Shown one piece after another: positions 1 to 8,643 of a stretch of 64,000 nucleotides of DNA; the first letter of the stretch is position 1, and each line of letters opens with the position of its first letter. A program made the position numbers and the translations under genes. This DNA is from Lachnospiraceae bacterium. Lineage in GTDB: Bacteria; Bacillota; Clostridia; Lachnospirales; Lachnospiraceae. The stretch spans positions 62,001-126,000 of the forward strand of contig JAGBHK010000022.1 of assembly GCA_017935565.1 (NCBI GenBank), given 5' to 3'. The notes beneath the pieces were generated by a model that searched no databases, was not told the DNA's origin, and saw only the letters and a list, made by a program, of their open reading frames with translations.

Positions 1-2
1 GG

Positions 3-80
3 ATTTTTGAGAGATATAATCCGCTTGTAATTAATCATCAAACAGATGAATTAAAAAATGGAGGACTAAAATATGAGTAA
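3..80 (+). CDS. C-terminal end of an upstream gene (partial)
   Basis: An open frame enters from the left edge and ends at TAA 78-80, giving about 25 residues ending in KNGGLKYE. Its stop overlaps the ATG of the following lipoprotein gene at 73, the arrangement seen in translationally coupled operons. Too little is present to recognise a family. That it is coding at all is inferred from the overlap. Confidence 0.4.
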   Translation: MFERYNPLVINHQTDELKNGGLKYE

Positions 81-1068
81 ATTGATGAGAAAAACAATTG
101 CAATAATTATGTTGGCGATTATTACAACGTCGTTTGTTGCGTGTGCGGAGAAAAAAGATGCAAGCGAAAACAACGCGAGTGTTAAAGATGAAGAAGGGTC
201 AAAGTCAGATGTAAACCCAAACAAAGTGAAAGTTGTGTCAAAACAAACAGAAACATATAACGGAAATAAGAATGTAACAGAATATAAGTACAATAAATAT
301 GGTGAAGTTACTGAAGAAAAGATTCTTATGGAACAATATAATTCTGAGAGGGTAGTAACATATGTATATGATGAGTTGGGAAATAAGATTGAAATTAGCA
401 ATACAACTAAAGATCTTAATGGTTTGAATCCTGATTACACATATGTGAGGACATTTGAATATGATGATAATAATCTAGTAAAATGTGAAGAAGATGGAAG
501 TTTATTGGAAGAATACACATATAACGATGATGGTACATTAAAATCAAAGATAGAAGTTAGGGGTGGAACTATATTTGAACAAAAATACGAATATGATGAA
601 AATGGTAATCTTGTAAAGATGGAAGAGAGAATGGAATCGGTAGAGGAACCTACTCTTGTAGAAGAATATTCTTATAATAGTGATGGAACATTATTATGTA
701 TAACAGGTGTGGTTGGAAATATTGGTCCATATAAGAAAGAATATGATAAAAACGGAAACTGTTTAAAATATGAAATCTATGATGAGAATAAAAAAGAGGT
801 AATATCTTTAGAGGAATATAATTACAATGAAAATGGTGATATGACTAGACGCCAGTACTATACAAAAGGTTGGGGCCTTTCTAAAGATGAATTAGGTATA
901 GTGGAAGATACTTTGTACGAGTATAATGGAGATGAATTGTATAAAATGATTGATACACATTATGAATTGTCGTGTGATGATAATAAAGAAGTAATCGATG
1001 TTTATACAGCTGATACTGAATATGTGTATGAGTATGAATATATGGAAATTGAGGTAGAGGAAAGGTAA
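73..1068 (+). CDS. Secreted lipoprotein with YD-like repeats
   Basis: A 331-aa predicted lipoprotein. The N-terminus is a basic stretch plus hydrophobic core ending in a lipobox (FVAC, Cys about residue 24), then a charged linker. The body holds repeated units of the type YEYDENGNLVK, EYSYNSDGTL and KEYDKNGNCLKYE, the pattern of YD/RHS-like beta repeats. It should sit on the outer face of the membrane. There is no C-terminal toxin domain or RHS core motif, so a polymorphic toxin role is not supported. The ATG has GGAGG 8 bp upstream and a terminator follows at 1102. Function unknown. Confidence 0.75.
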   Translation: MSKLMRKTIAIIMLAIITTSFVACAEKKDASENNASVKDEEGSKSDVNPNKVKVVSKQTETYNGNKNVTEYKYNKYGEVTEEKILMEQYNSERVVTYVYDELGNKIEISNTTKDLNGLNPDYTYVRTFEYDDNNLVKCEEDGSLLEEYTYNDDGTLKSKIEVRGGTIFEQKYEYDENGNLVKMEERMESVEEPTLVEEYSYNSDGTLLCITGVVGNIGPYKKEYDKNGNCLKYEIYDENKKEVISLEEYNYNENGDMTRRQYYTKGWGLSKDELGIVEDTLYEYNGDELYKMIDTHYELSCDDNKEVIDVYTADTEYVYEYEYMEIEVEER

Positions 1069-1101
1069 ATATTGGTATGGGAGTATATTAAATAGAGTTT
1101 T

Positions 1102-1132
1102 AAAGCAACTTGTGGGAGCAGGTTGCTTTTTT
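1102..1132 (+). terminator. Rho-independent terminator after lipoprotein gene
   Basis: Arms AAAGCAAC and GGTTGCTTTT form a stem with a GC-rich loop followed by a T run. Confidence 0.75.
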
Positions 1133-1157
1133 ATAGCAAAAAAAATGTAAAGTTTGC

Positions 1158-1206
1158 TTGACATTTTGTTTAAACATGGATATAATATATGTAAAGTTAA
1201 CTTTAC
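1158..1206 (+). promoter_or_regulatory. Consensus promoter with palindromic operator
   Basis: TTGACA at 1158-1163 and TATAAT at 1181-1186 with exactly 17 bp between them form a textbook sigma-A promoter. A perfect 16-bp palindrome, GTAAAGTTAACTTTAC, lies at 1191-1206, over the expected start point. A half-match (GTAAAGTTT) lies just before the -35. The palindrome is the likely autorepression site for the XRE protein encoded next. Confidence 0.8.
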
Positions 1207-1241
1207 ATTACATTATAAGAAATGGAGATTATGGAAGCAAT

Positions 1242-1439
1242 ATGAAAAATAATCTTGAAAAATTAAGAAAAGAAAAAGGCATAAAACAAGAAGAACTAGC
1301 TTTGGCGATGGAGGTTTCGAGGCAAACCATAAGTTCCCTTGAAAGTGGAAAATATAATCCATCTATATTGCTGGCCTTTAAACTTGCCAAATTTTTTGAA
1401 ATGTCAATTGAAGAAATATTTATTTTTGAGGAGGATTAA
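1242..1439 (+). CDS. XRE-family transcriptional regulator
   Basis: A 65-aa single-domain helix-turn-helix protein starting MKNNLEKLRKEKGIKQEEL, with recognition helix region VSRQTISSLESGKYNPS and the usual C-terminal IEEIF. It matches the compact Cro/CI-like regulators that are paired with a small membrane protein in Firmicutes. The ATG at 1242 fits the family N-terminus; the frame extends upstream but that stretch overlaps the promoter and operator. It probably represses its own promoter through the palindrome at 1191. The next gene begins 4 bp after its stop. Confidence 0.88.
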   Translation: MKNNLEKLRKEKGIKQEELALAMEVSRQTISSLESGKYNPSILLAFKLAKFFEMSIEEIFIFEED

Positions 1440-1443
1440 TAGT

Positions 1444-1866
1444 ATGAAGTCAAGTGTGAAAAAATATGCAGTTATAGGTGTTATTTGTTGGGTGGTTAGT
1501 ACGTTTTTATTGATTTTATCCAGCCAAAATTCAGAATTTGGAATCGGAACTGTAGGTAAATATGTCATAGGGATAGTAGGAATAGTTTTCTTTTTGGTTG
1601 CATTTATTTGCATGTACAAAAGTATTACAGTATGGGTGGAAACAGACAAGGAAGCAAAGATAGAAGAAAACGATGAGCGAAATCAGCAGATAAGAGGCAA
1701 AGTTGCAGAGGATGTAAATGTATTTTCAGCTGTTGTTTTTGCTATAGTTATGATGATTCTGTTGATGAATAACCAGATTCTTGGTGTGATACTCATTGCT
1801 ATTGCTAATATTTTGATAAATTTATTCCAGACTTATAGATTTAAGAAATATAATGATGAGTTGTAG
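1444..1866 (+). CDS. Small membrane protein, DUF2178-like
   Basis: A 140-aa protein with four predicted membrane segments in two hairpins (about residues 7-24, 34-53, 88-106 and 108-125) and a charged cytoplasmic loop with EENDERNQQIRGK between the pairs. This loop motif and layout are typical of DUF2178/DUF6442-type proteins encoded next to XRE regulators. The ATG at 1444 follows GGAGG at 1428-1432 and starts 4 bp after the regulator stop, so the two are co-transcribed. The role of such pairs is unknown. Confidence 0.8.
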   Translation: MKSSVKKYAVIGVICWVVSTFLLILSSQNSEFGIGTVGKYVIGIVGIVFFLVAFICMYKSITVWVETDKEAKIEENDERNQQIRGKVAEDVNVFSAVVFAIVMMILLMNNQILGVILIAIANILINLFQTYRFKKYNDEL

Positions 1867-1926
1867 AAAACTATTGTAATTTTTATAAAAATGTGTAAGT
1901 AATGAGTATAAAAGTTTGAAATTATG

Positions 1927-1968
1927 AACTCGCATCAAACATTAAGAAATGTTTGATGTGAGTTTTTT
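1927..1968 (+). terminator. Strong rho-independent terminator
   Basis: Near-perfect 16-bp stem (AACTCGCATCAAACAT / ATGTTTGATGTGAGTT) followed by a T run. It closes the XRE/membrane-protein operon. Confidence 0.85.
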
Positions 1969-2057
1969 ATTGATATATTAGATATTTGCGAAAATGTGAA
2001 GTACAACTTGCAATATAGCAATGGAAAATGTTATATTATATACAAATGTTAATGTAG

Positions 2058-2354
2058 GTGTGCGATATGGAAGAAATATTATATAACAAGAAGTTTGTTT
2101 TTGAATATATGGATGGACGTGTGGAGGAGATAAAACCTGTAATTGTTGAAAGTTGTATGAATCCGGGACAAAAGAAAATTATCCCTGTCACATATGTGAA
2201 AGAAGATGGAAAGGAATCGTTCATTGTAAGTAATACATATAAGTCCATTGAAGTAAAAGATATGAAAGAATATAAGGCCATATATGCAGAGGATTACGAA
2301 CCTAAGATAGAAAGGCATAGCTGCAGTGAATGCACAAACTGCGGGAGGTGTTAG
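2058..2354 (+). CDS. Small protein with Cys-rich tail, unknown function
   Basis: A 98-aa soluble protein with no recognised family. The body alternates strand-like and charged segments. The last 11 residues carry four cysteines (CSECTNCGRC), a possible metal-binding tail. The GTG at 2058 follows no strong ribosome site; ATG at 2067 is an equally possible start. The stop overlaps the ribosome site region of the acetyltransferase gene that follows, so they are probably co-expressed. Confidence 0.6.
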   Translation: MCDMEEILYNKKFVFEYMDGRVEEIKPVIVESCMNPGQKKIIPVTYVKEDGKESFIVSNTYKSIEVKDMKEYKAIYAEDYEPKIERHSCSECTNCGRC

Positions 2355-2355
2355 T

Positions 2356-2931
2356 GTGAAGGATAAATTACATTCAGGAGAGATATATTACCCAAACGAT
2401 GACAGCATTATGAAAGAGCAGACTTTATGTTTGGAAAAGCTTTATGACTATAATGCTACCCGTCCTTTTGAAGGAGAAAAAAGAGAAAAGCTTTTGAAAG
2501 AAATGTTTGCTGAGATTGGTGAAGGATGCCATATTGAGCCACCACTTCATTCCAATTGGGGTGGACATCATGTACATTTTGGTAAAAATGTGTATGCCAA
2601 CTTTAACCTGACACTGGTTGATGATACACATATCTATGTGGACGATTATACTATGCTTGGCCCCAATGTCACCTTGGCTACAGCAGGACATCCCATAGCA
2701 CCAGAGCTTAGAGAAAAGGGATATCAGTTTAATATGCCTATACATATTGGGAAAAACTGTTGGCTTGGCGCTGGTGTAATAGTGCTTCCGGGAGTGACAA
2801 TTGGAGATAATGTAGTTAATGGTGCCGGAAGTGTGGTTACAAAGGATATACCATCAAATGTGGTGGCTGTAGGCAATCCGTGCAGGGTTATGCGAGAGGT
2901 TAGTGAGAGGGATAGGGAGTACATACGATGA
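2356..2931 (+). CDS. Maltose/galactoside-type O-acetyltransferase
   Basis: A 191-aa acetyl-CoA-dependent sugar O-acetyltransferase of the LacA/Maa (NodL) family. It has the N-terminal mac domain (EKLYDYNATRPFEGEKREKL), then left-handed beta-helix hexapeptide repeats. Family signatures seen are HFGKNVYANFN, the catalytic-loop histidine in TAGHPIAPELR, and GAGVIVLPGVTIGDN followed by GAGSVVTKDIP. Length is about normal. GTG at 2356 was chosen because GGGAGG lies 7 bp upstream; the longer frame overlaps the preceding gene. It overlaps the next gene by 4 bp (ATGA). Confidence 0.9.
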   Translation: MKDKLHSGEIYYPNDDSIMKEQTLCLEKLYDYNATRPFEGEKREKLLKEMFAEIGEGCHIEPPLHSNWGGHHVHFGKNVYANFNLTLVDDTHIYVDDYTMLGPNVTLATAGHPIAPELREKGYQFNMPIHIGKNCWLGAGVIVLPGVTIGDNVVNGAGSVVTKDIPSNVVAVGNPCRVMREVSERDREYIR

Positions 2932-3560
2932 ATAGTCAACTAAAATATATTGAATACGTTGCAGAATTTGCGAAAAGTAATAAAATTCACATTTGGTTAG
3001 GTGGGTCATTTTTAAACGGAAATGCCACCTCGTTTTCGGATGTGGATATAAGTGTTTTTTGTTGCCGCGGAAAATTAAACGATTTTATATATGGTTACGG
3101 AGAACCAGTATATATATCATATACAAGTAATCCACTAGGAATATTGATAGTTATATATGCGGATGGAGTGGCTGTTGATTTGGAAATAGTAGAAAAAGTT
3201 GATGTTGAAGATGGTGTGTATTTTCATAGAGAAGATATAAAAAAACTAAGATATATTCGTGAGGAAAAGTTATGTAGAAAATTTGCTATTAATAATGATA
3301 TTTCATACCAAATTTCACGTCTGTTTCATAGGAGCCTAATAAAGTTTTTAGCAGGAAAAAAGAATATCGGTGTGGTAATAGCTAATGAAATTGTAACATT
3401 TATGGAATTAACTGATTTAGTTAATGAGAATGATTATAAAGCTAAATTTATTGAATTGATGAAAATATATGATGAACGGTATGGTTTTCAAAATGGCTAT
3501 TATAAGTTATTGTGTGAGCTAATTGAAAAATTGGATAAAACAGAATGTGTGTTAATGTGA
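2928..3560 (+). CDS. Nucleotidyltransferase-fold protein
   Basis: A 210-aa protein with the polymerase-beta-like nucleotidyltransferase signature GGSFLNGNATSFSDVDISVF near residues 25-45: a glycine-serine turn followed by D-x-D metal ligands. The rest is helical and could be the substrate-binding half of an aminoglycoside adenylyltransferase-like enzyme or another small-molecule nucleotidyltransferase. The substrate cannot be read from the sequence. The ATG overlaps the acetyltransferase stop. Confidence 0.75.
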   Translation: MNSQLKYIEYVAEFAKSNKIHIWLGGSFLNGNATSFSDVDISVFCCRGKLNDFIYGYGEPVYISYTSNPLGILIVIYADGVAVDLEIVEKVDVEDGVYFHREDIKKLRYIREEKLCRKFAINNDISYQISRLFHRSLIKFLAGKKNIGVVIANEIVTFMELTDLVNENDYKAKFIELMKIYDERYGFQNGYYKLLCELIEKLDKTECVLM

Positions 3561-3581
3561 TGTATAATTAAGGAGGTAAAA

Positions 3582-4697
3582 ATGTATTATTCGTATGTAA
3601 TGGGGATAGATGATTCTATATTGGAATTGAAAAAATATGGGTTTGTAATAGAAAATGACAATGAAAATTATACAATATCTTTTCCAAAGGATAAGGCAAT
3701 GCTTTGGGAAGAGTTTATAGTTAATAAATTAGAACTGGGCTATTGGAATGAATATCTTGCAGATGATAAGGTTGTTTTTTTATTTCAGTTAGAAGAAGGG
3801 ATAGAGCGATATGAGGTATTTGATTTCAAAAATGATGAAGTATTAGCTTTGTGTGAGAAATTATGCGAATGTAAGATGGAATCACTTGAGAAAATGCTTA
3901 GTGAAAATTGGTATTATAAAAAGGTGATGGCAGATAGAATTAAAAGTACCAATCAAACTTATTGGAATGAGCACGCTGACTTGTGGTTTGGGACTACAGC
4001 ACTTCCTACGCTGGGGGTACTTTTTCCAACAGAAGAGGAGTTGCATTTATTTGGTGATGTGACAGGTAAAAGAATGTTGGAAATATGTTGTGGTAGCGGA
4101 CATTCTTTGAAATATAATGCCGATAGAGGCGCGACTGAGCTTTGGGGAATAGATATTTCACAGAAACAACTAGAAAATGCGTCTGCGTATCTAAATGAAA
4201 ATGGTTATTCGGCTAATTTAATTTGCTCGCCTATGGAAGCAGATATGGATATTCCAAAGGAATATTTTGATATTGTTTATTCGATTTATGGTGTTGGATG
4301 GACCACAGATTTGCAGGGAACATTTGATAAGATTGCATCATATTTGAAAAAGGATGGAATCTTTATATTCAGTTGGCATCATACACTTAATTATTGTGTT
4401 GGTTGGTCTTGTGATGAAAGAAAAGATGTTCTTGAATCAGATGGTTCATTGATATTCCATAAAAGTTATTTTGATGAATCTTACTTTAATATGCCAGTGC
4501 ATGATAGTAAGATTGTATTATGCAATCGAAAGATTTCTACATATATCAATGCTTTGGCAAATGCTGGATTTGTTATTGAACAGATGATTGAGCAAACAGA
4601 TGATGCAACTATGGCAGCAGAAGGCAACATTACAGATAAAGAGAAGAAGGCTAAAATGGTGCCGATTTCATTCTGTATAAAGGCAAGGAAATTATGA
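3582..4697 (+). CDS. SAM-dependent class I methyltransferase
   Basis: A 371-aa protein. Residues 1-115 form an N-terminal region without a recognised family. The C-terminal half is a Rossmann methyltransferase: motif I MLEICCGSGHSLKY (about 165-178), acidic loop LWGIDISQKQLENA, motif IV-like YFDIVYSIYGVGWTTD, then FDKIASYLKKDGIFIFSWHH. It probably methylates a small molecule. AAGGAGG lies 6-7 bp upstream of the ATG. It lies between a nucleotidyltransferase and a cyclase-family hydrolase, suggesting a modification or resistance cluster, but no substrate is evident. Confidence 0.85.
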   Translation: MYYSYVMGIDDSILELKKYGFVIENDNENYTISFPKDKAMLWEEFIVNKLELGYWNEYLADDKVVFLFQLEEGIERYEVFDFKNDEVLALCEKLCECKMESLEKMLSENWYYKKVMADRIKSTNQTYWNEHADLWFGTTALPTLGVLFPTEEELHLFGDVTGKRMLEICCGSGHSLKYNADRGATELWGIDISQKQLENASAYLNENGYSANLICSPMEADMDIPKEYFDIVYSIYGVGWTTDLQGTFDKIASYLKKDGIFIFSWHHTLNYCVGWSCDERKDVLESDGSLIFHKSYFDESYFNMPVHDSKIVLCNRKISTYINALANAGFVIEQMIEQTDDATMAAEGNITDKEKKAKMVPISFCIKARKL

Positions 4698-4709
4698 GGT
4701 GATTAATAA

Positions 4710-5306
4710 ATGAAAATTTATGATATATCACAACCGATTTTAGGTTGTAATGTTTATCCTGGTGACCCAATTCCAGAAAAAATAAGTATTAAAGAAATGG
4801 AAAAGGGGGATATGTATAATTTGTCTTCCGTCAATATGTGTGTTCATAATGGTACGCATATTGATGCTCCGAGACATTTTATTAAAGATGGTAATAATGT
4901 TGAGGATATTTGTTTGGACAAGTTTATCGGATTTGCATATGTGGTAGAACATAATGGAGAGGTTACTGCAAAGGATGCGATTTCTATTATTGAAAAGGCG
5001 CGTGAGTGTGACGTAAGAGCGGCTAAGCGAATACTCTTGAAGGGAAATGTGGTTGTAACAGAAGAGGCAGCTCATGTTTTTGCAGAAGCAGAATTACATT
5101 TATTAGGGAATGAATCACAATCCGTAGGTCCGGAGAATGCACCTATGGAGGTCCATCTTATATTGTTATCTAGCGAAGTGGTGCTTTTAGAAGGTGTTAG
5201 ATTGGACAAGGTGCAGGAAGGTGTGTATTTTCTAAATGCAGCACCGATTAATCTAAATGGTTGTGAGGGTGCGCCTTGCAGGGCGGTGTTGGTTGATTTG
5301 GAGTAA
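4710..5306 (+). CDS. Cyclase-family metal-dependent hydrolase (kynurenine formamidase-like)
   Basis: A 198-aa protein of the Cyclase family (PF04199). It starts with KIYDISQPI and carries the metal-binding signature HNGTHIDAPRHF (about residues 46-57), the family HxGTHxDxP motif, with a later GNESQSVGP segment. Known members hydrolyse formylkynurenine or related amides. The gene starts 12 bp after the methyltransferase stop, behind GAGGTGAT. No tryptophan-degradation genes are nearby, so the substrate is open. Confidence 0.85.
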   Translation: MKIYDISQPILGCNVYPGDPIPEKISIKEMEKGDMYNLSSVNMCVHNGTHIDAPRHFIKDGNNVEDICLDKFIGFAYVVEHNGEVTAKDAISIIEKARECDVRAAKRILLKGNVVVTEEAAHVFAEAELHLLGNESQSVGPENAPMEVHLILLSSEVVLLEGVRLDKVQEGVYFLNAAPINLNGCEGAPCRAVLVDLE

Positions 5307-5403
5307 CCCTCCGATTTGATGCATAATGAATTGAAAAATTGTAAAAAATGTGATAAAATTAGGTGTTAGAGAATAGGGTGATATCCCTAGGAGGTGACCG
5401 TGA

Positions 5404-7881
5404 ATGTTATTTTATAAAGCTCAAATATATTGTATGTTTGTAATAGCTGTTTTATTTGCTATGTGCTTTTTTGGAATTAAACAAAGAACAAGGGAGAATA
5501 AATTGTTTAATACATTACTTCTTTGTGGCTTTGTTAACCTGATATTTGATATAGCCAGCAATTATACAGTTAATCATTTGGAGACAGTACACCCGCTGGT
5601 TAATCGAGTAATACATATATGCTTTTTTATGTCGGTGACTATATTAATGTTGCTTCTTTATTTGTATCTGGCAGCACTTGTTGAAAAAGAATTGGGCAGA
5701 ACTCTTAAAGGGAAAAAAAAGGCATATTTACCGTGTGTGGTTGTTTTTGTGATTAATATATTTGCACCGCTTTATTATATGGAGCATCCTACTGCAAATT
5801 ATTCGTATGGGGTGGGTGTATATGTTTTGTATGTATGTGTTGGTGTTTATATGGGATTGATTGTGTGGCATTTACACAATTTTAGGAATAACATATCCAA
5901 TAAAAATAAATTGGCAGCAGCTTTGGGTTTGTTGTCTGTTCTGGGTACATCGTTATTTCAGTTGTTTAATCCGGAGGCTTTGACATCTAGCCTTGGTGTA
6001 ACATTGTTTTGTTTGTTCATGTATATGACGGTGGCCAGTCCTGATGCAGTACTTATCGGTTTACTTAAAGAAGAAACAGCTAGGGCAGATGCTGCAAACA
6101 GAGCAAAATCAGACTTTATAGCTAAGATGTCTCATGAAATAAGAACACCTATCAACGCGGTTATAGGTATGAATGAGATGATACTTAGAGAAAGTACCGA
6201 AAATGAAGTGAAAAAATATGCATATGATGCTAAGAGCGCAGGAAATACATTGCTTAGTATTGTTAATGAGATATTAGATTCGTCGAAGATAGAATCAGGG
6301 AAATTAGAGATTATCCCTGTTAATTATGAGATATACAGCCTTTTTAACGATCTTCACAATATGATAGATTTAAAGGCGAAAAAGAAAGGTTTAAAGCTTG
6401 TCTTTGATATAGATCAAAATATGCCCGTAGGATATTTCGGCGATGATTTACGAATAAGACAGGTTCTTGTTAATCTGCTTACCAACGCAGTAAAATACAC
6501 TGAAAAAGGAACAGTAATAATGACTGTAAGAGCAGAAATAAACGGTGATATTGCCACATTGAATTATTCTGTAAAAGATACAGGTATTGGCATAAAAGAT
6601 GAGGATTTAGACAAACTTTATAGTAAATTTGAACGTATAGAAGAATCAAGAAATAGAAGCATAGAAGGTACAGGCTTAGGTATGAGCATTGTTGTACAGC
6701 TTCTAGGCTTGATGGATAGTGAACTGAAGGTTCAAAGTGAATACGGCAAGGGTAGTGAGTTTTCATTTGCAATAAATCAAAAAATAAACAATAGTGAGCC
6801 AATAGGTGATTTTTATGTACGTGCAGCAAATGATTCTAAAGAATACACTGGTGGTTCAAACTATTTTGCGGAAAATGCGAAAGTATTAGTGGTAGACGAT
6901 AATGAAATAAATCGTAGGGTTGTTAAAGGATTCTTGAAGGCAACAAAGATGCAGGTATATGAAGCTAGTAGTGGACAAGAATGTATTGATATGATGTCTA
7001 AATATAAGTATGATTTGGTGTTTCTTGACTATATGATGCCATTTATGGATGGAGTGGAAACATTACATATTATAAAAGAGAGAAAATTGTGCGAAAATAC
7101 GCCTGTTATAATGCTTACGGCGAATGCTGTTGTTGGAGCTAAGGAACAATTTTTGAAAGAAGGTTTTGATGATTACCTTACTAAACCTGTTATTCCGGAA
7201 AAATTAGATAAGATAATTCTTAAGTATTTACCAGGCCATTTGATAACTAATGCCAGAAATGAAGCAGAAGAGGTTATAGAAACTATCGAACTGCCACAAA
7301 TTGATGAATTCGATTTGGATTATGCATTTAATTTACTGAAAAGTAAAGAAATAGTATTAAGTATGCTTGAAGAATTTTACAATATGTTAGGTGGTTTGAC
7401 AGGAAAATTATCTGCAATATATGAAAATATTGAGCAGGAAGATAATTTAAAACTGTATCGTATAGAGGTTCATGCATTAAAGAGTACCTCAGCATTAGTT
7501 GGAGCTATGTTGTTGTCAAAATTGGCCAGATTGCTGGAAGTTGCTGCTAGTGAAAAAAATATATCAAGGATACATGCATTGCATCCGATATTATTAGAAG
7601 AGATTGAAAATCACAGATTGCGAATAAGTGATGTGTTTCCGAAAGAAGAAAAGTTGGAAGTGATAAATGTGGATGAAGTATTATTATATTTTGATATGTT
7701 GGCGATGAATCTTCAAAATGGCGATTATAATACTGCAGATTTTGTATGTGGTGAATTAAAAAAATACAAATATCCAGAAAATATAGAACCTTTAGTTGAA
7801 AAGGTAATGGAGCAAGTACTAAATTTACAAGCAGAGGAAGCTGTAAGCAACATCGATAGGATAAGGAGTGAATGGAAATGA
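5404..7881 (+). CDS. Hybrid sensor histidine kinase with receiver and Hpt domains
   Basis: An 825-aa membrane hybrid kinase. Residues 1-215 form about seven transmembrane helices of the 7TM-sensor type. HisKA follows with H244 in SHEIRTP, then HATPase_c with N-box VLVNLLTNAVKYT, G1 VKDTGIGI and G2 GTGLGMSIV. A receiver domain has VVDDNEINRR and acceptor D542 in FLDYMMP. A C-terminal Hpt domain has H690 in EVHALKSTSALVGA. It is thus a self-contained His-Asp-His relay. AGGAGGTG lies about 10 bp upstream of the ATG. The next gene overlaps by 10 bp and is the likely acceptor. Confidence 0.93.
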   Translation: MLFYKAQIYCMFVIAVLFAMCFFGIKQRTRENKLFNTLLLCGFVNLIFDIASNYTVNHLETVHPLVNRVIHICFFMSVTILMLLLYLYLAALVEKELGRTLKGKKKAYLPCVVVFVINIFAPLYYMEHPTANYSYGVGVYVLYVCVGVYMGLIVWHLHNFRNNISNKNKLAAALGLLSVLGTSLFQLFNPEALTSSLGVTLFCLFMYMTVASPDAVLIGLLKEETARADAANRAKSDFIAKMSHEIRTPINAVIGMNEMILRESTENEVKKYAYDAKSAGNTLLSIVNEILDSSKIESGKLEIIPVNYEIYSLFNDLHNMIDLKAKKKGLKLVFDIDQNMPVGYFGDDLRIRQVLVNLLTNAVKYTEKGTVIMTVRAEINGDIATLNYSVKDTGIGIKDEDLDKLYSKFERIEESRNRSIEGTGLGMSIVVQLLGLMDSELKVQSEYGKGSEFSFAINQKINNSEPIGDFYVRAANDSKEYTGGSNYFAENAKVLVVDDNEINRRVVKGFLKATKMQVYEASSGQECIDMMSKYKYDLVFLDYMMPFMDGVETLHIIKERKLCENTPVIMLTANAVVGAKEQFLKEGFDDYLTKPVIPEKLDKIILKYLPGHLITNARNEAEEVIETIELPQIDEFDLDYAFNLLKSKEIVLSMLEEFYNMLGGLTGKLSAIYENIEQEDNLKLYRIEVHALKSTSALVGAMLLSKLARLLEVAASEKNISRIHALHPILLEEIENHRLRISDVFPKEEKLEVINVDEVLLYFDMLAMNLQNGDYNTADFVCGELKKYKYPENIEPLVEKVMEQVLNLQAEEAVSNIDRIRSEWK

Positions 7882-8630
7882 AGAAAATACTTTTGGTAGG
7901 CAAGTTTAACACAGTATTTCAGGATATGAGTAATTTTCTGATGGAATACTTTCAAGTACAGGCGTGCATTGACAAAGCGGATATGGTTAAAGGTATGTTA
8001 AAACTCAATCATCCTGATGTTGTGGTCATAAGTCTTATAGGGTTAAACAAGGATAATGAAAAAATGTTTATGGAGCTTAAGCTTAATTATGCTCGTACTC
8101 CAGTGGTATGCATAGGTTCAGAGGGTGAGATAGAGACTATGAAGGTTTATATGAAAGAACCGCAATTTAGTACTATCACACGACAAAAGAACAAAGAAAC
8201 TATTATGGAAGAAATCTGCAGAAGAATAAATATGACATACGGCGAAGAGGGGGTTGTTGAAAACAATGTAAAGAAAAGTATATTATTAGTAGATGATAGT
8301 GTTATTCAGCTTCGTGCACTAAACGAGATGTTAAAGGATGAATATGATGTGCAAATGGCAACATCGGGTATGCAGGCATTGACGCTGATAGGGAAAAAAC
8401 TTCCGGACATTATCTTTTTGGATTATGAAATGCCAATGTGTGACGGAAAAATGACCCTTGAGATGATAAGACAGGTTGATGAGGCGAAAGACGTTCCAGT
8501 GGTATTTTTAACCGGAGTAAATGACAAGGATCATATAGAAGCGGTTATTAAGCTAAGACCGGCAGGATATATATTGAAACCTGCCAGCAAAGAAAAAATA
8601 TATGAGACAATAAGTGAGATATTGGTGTAA
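7872..8630 (+). CDS. Tandem-receiver protein (first receiver degenerate)
   Basis: A 252-aa protein with two receiver folds and no output domain. The first (residues 1-115) lacks the acidic pair and acceptor Asp: the expected strand reads VVVISLIGL. It is therefore a pseudo-receiver. The second has ILLVDDSVIQLR, acceptor D184 in IIFLDYEMP, the T in VFLTG and K in ILKPAS. It overlaps the upstream hybrid kinase gene and is probably phosphorylated through that kinase's Hpt domain. ATG 7878 is an alternative start. The output must be protein-protein or through another partner. Confidence 0.88.
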   Translation: MEMKKILLVGKFNTVFQDMSNFLMEYFQVQACIDKADMVKGMLKLNHPDVVVISLIGLNKDNEKMFMELKLNYARTPVVCIGSEGEIETMKVYMKEPQFSTITRQKNKETIMEEICRRINMTYGEEGVVENNVKKSILLVDDSVIQLRALNEMLKDEYDVQMATSGMQALTLIGKKLPDIIFLDYEMPMCDGKMTLEMIRQVDEAKDVPVVFLTGVNDKDHIEAVIKLRPAGYILKPASKEKIYETISEILV

Positions 8631-8643
8631 TAGGTGTAAAGGT

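Noticed and set aside
73-1068. Polymorphic RHS toxin
   Set aside because: YD-like repeats only; no core DPxGL-type motif, no toxin domain and no immunity gene after it.
2928-5306. Named antibiotic-resistance or natural-product cluster
   Set aside because: Enzyme folds are clear, but no substrate-specific motif or resistance/export gene supports a pathway name.
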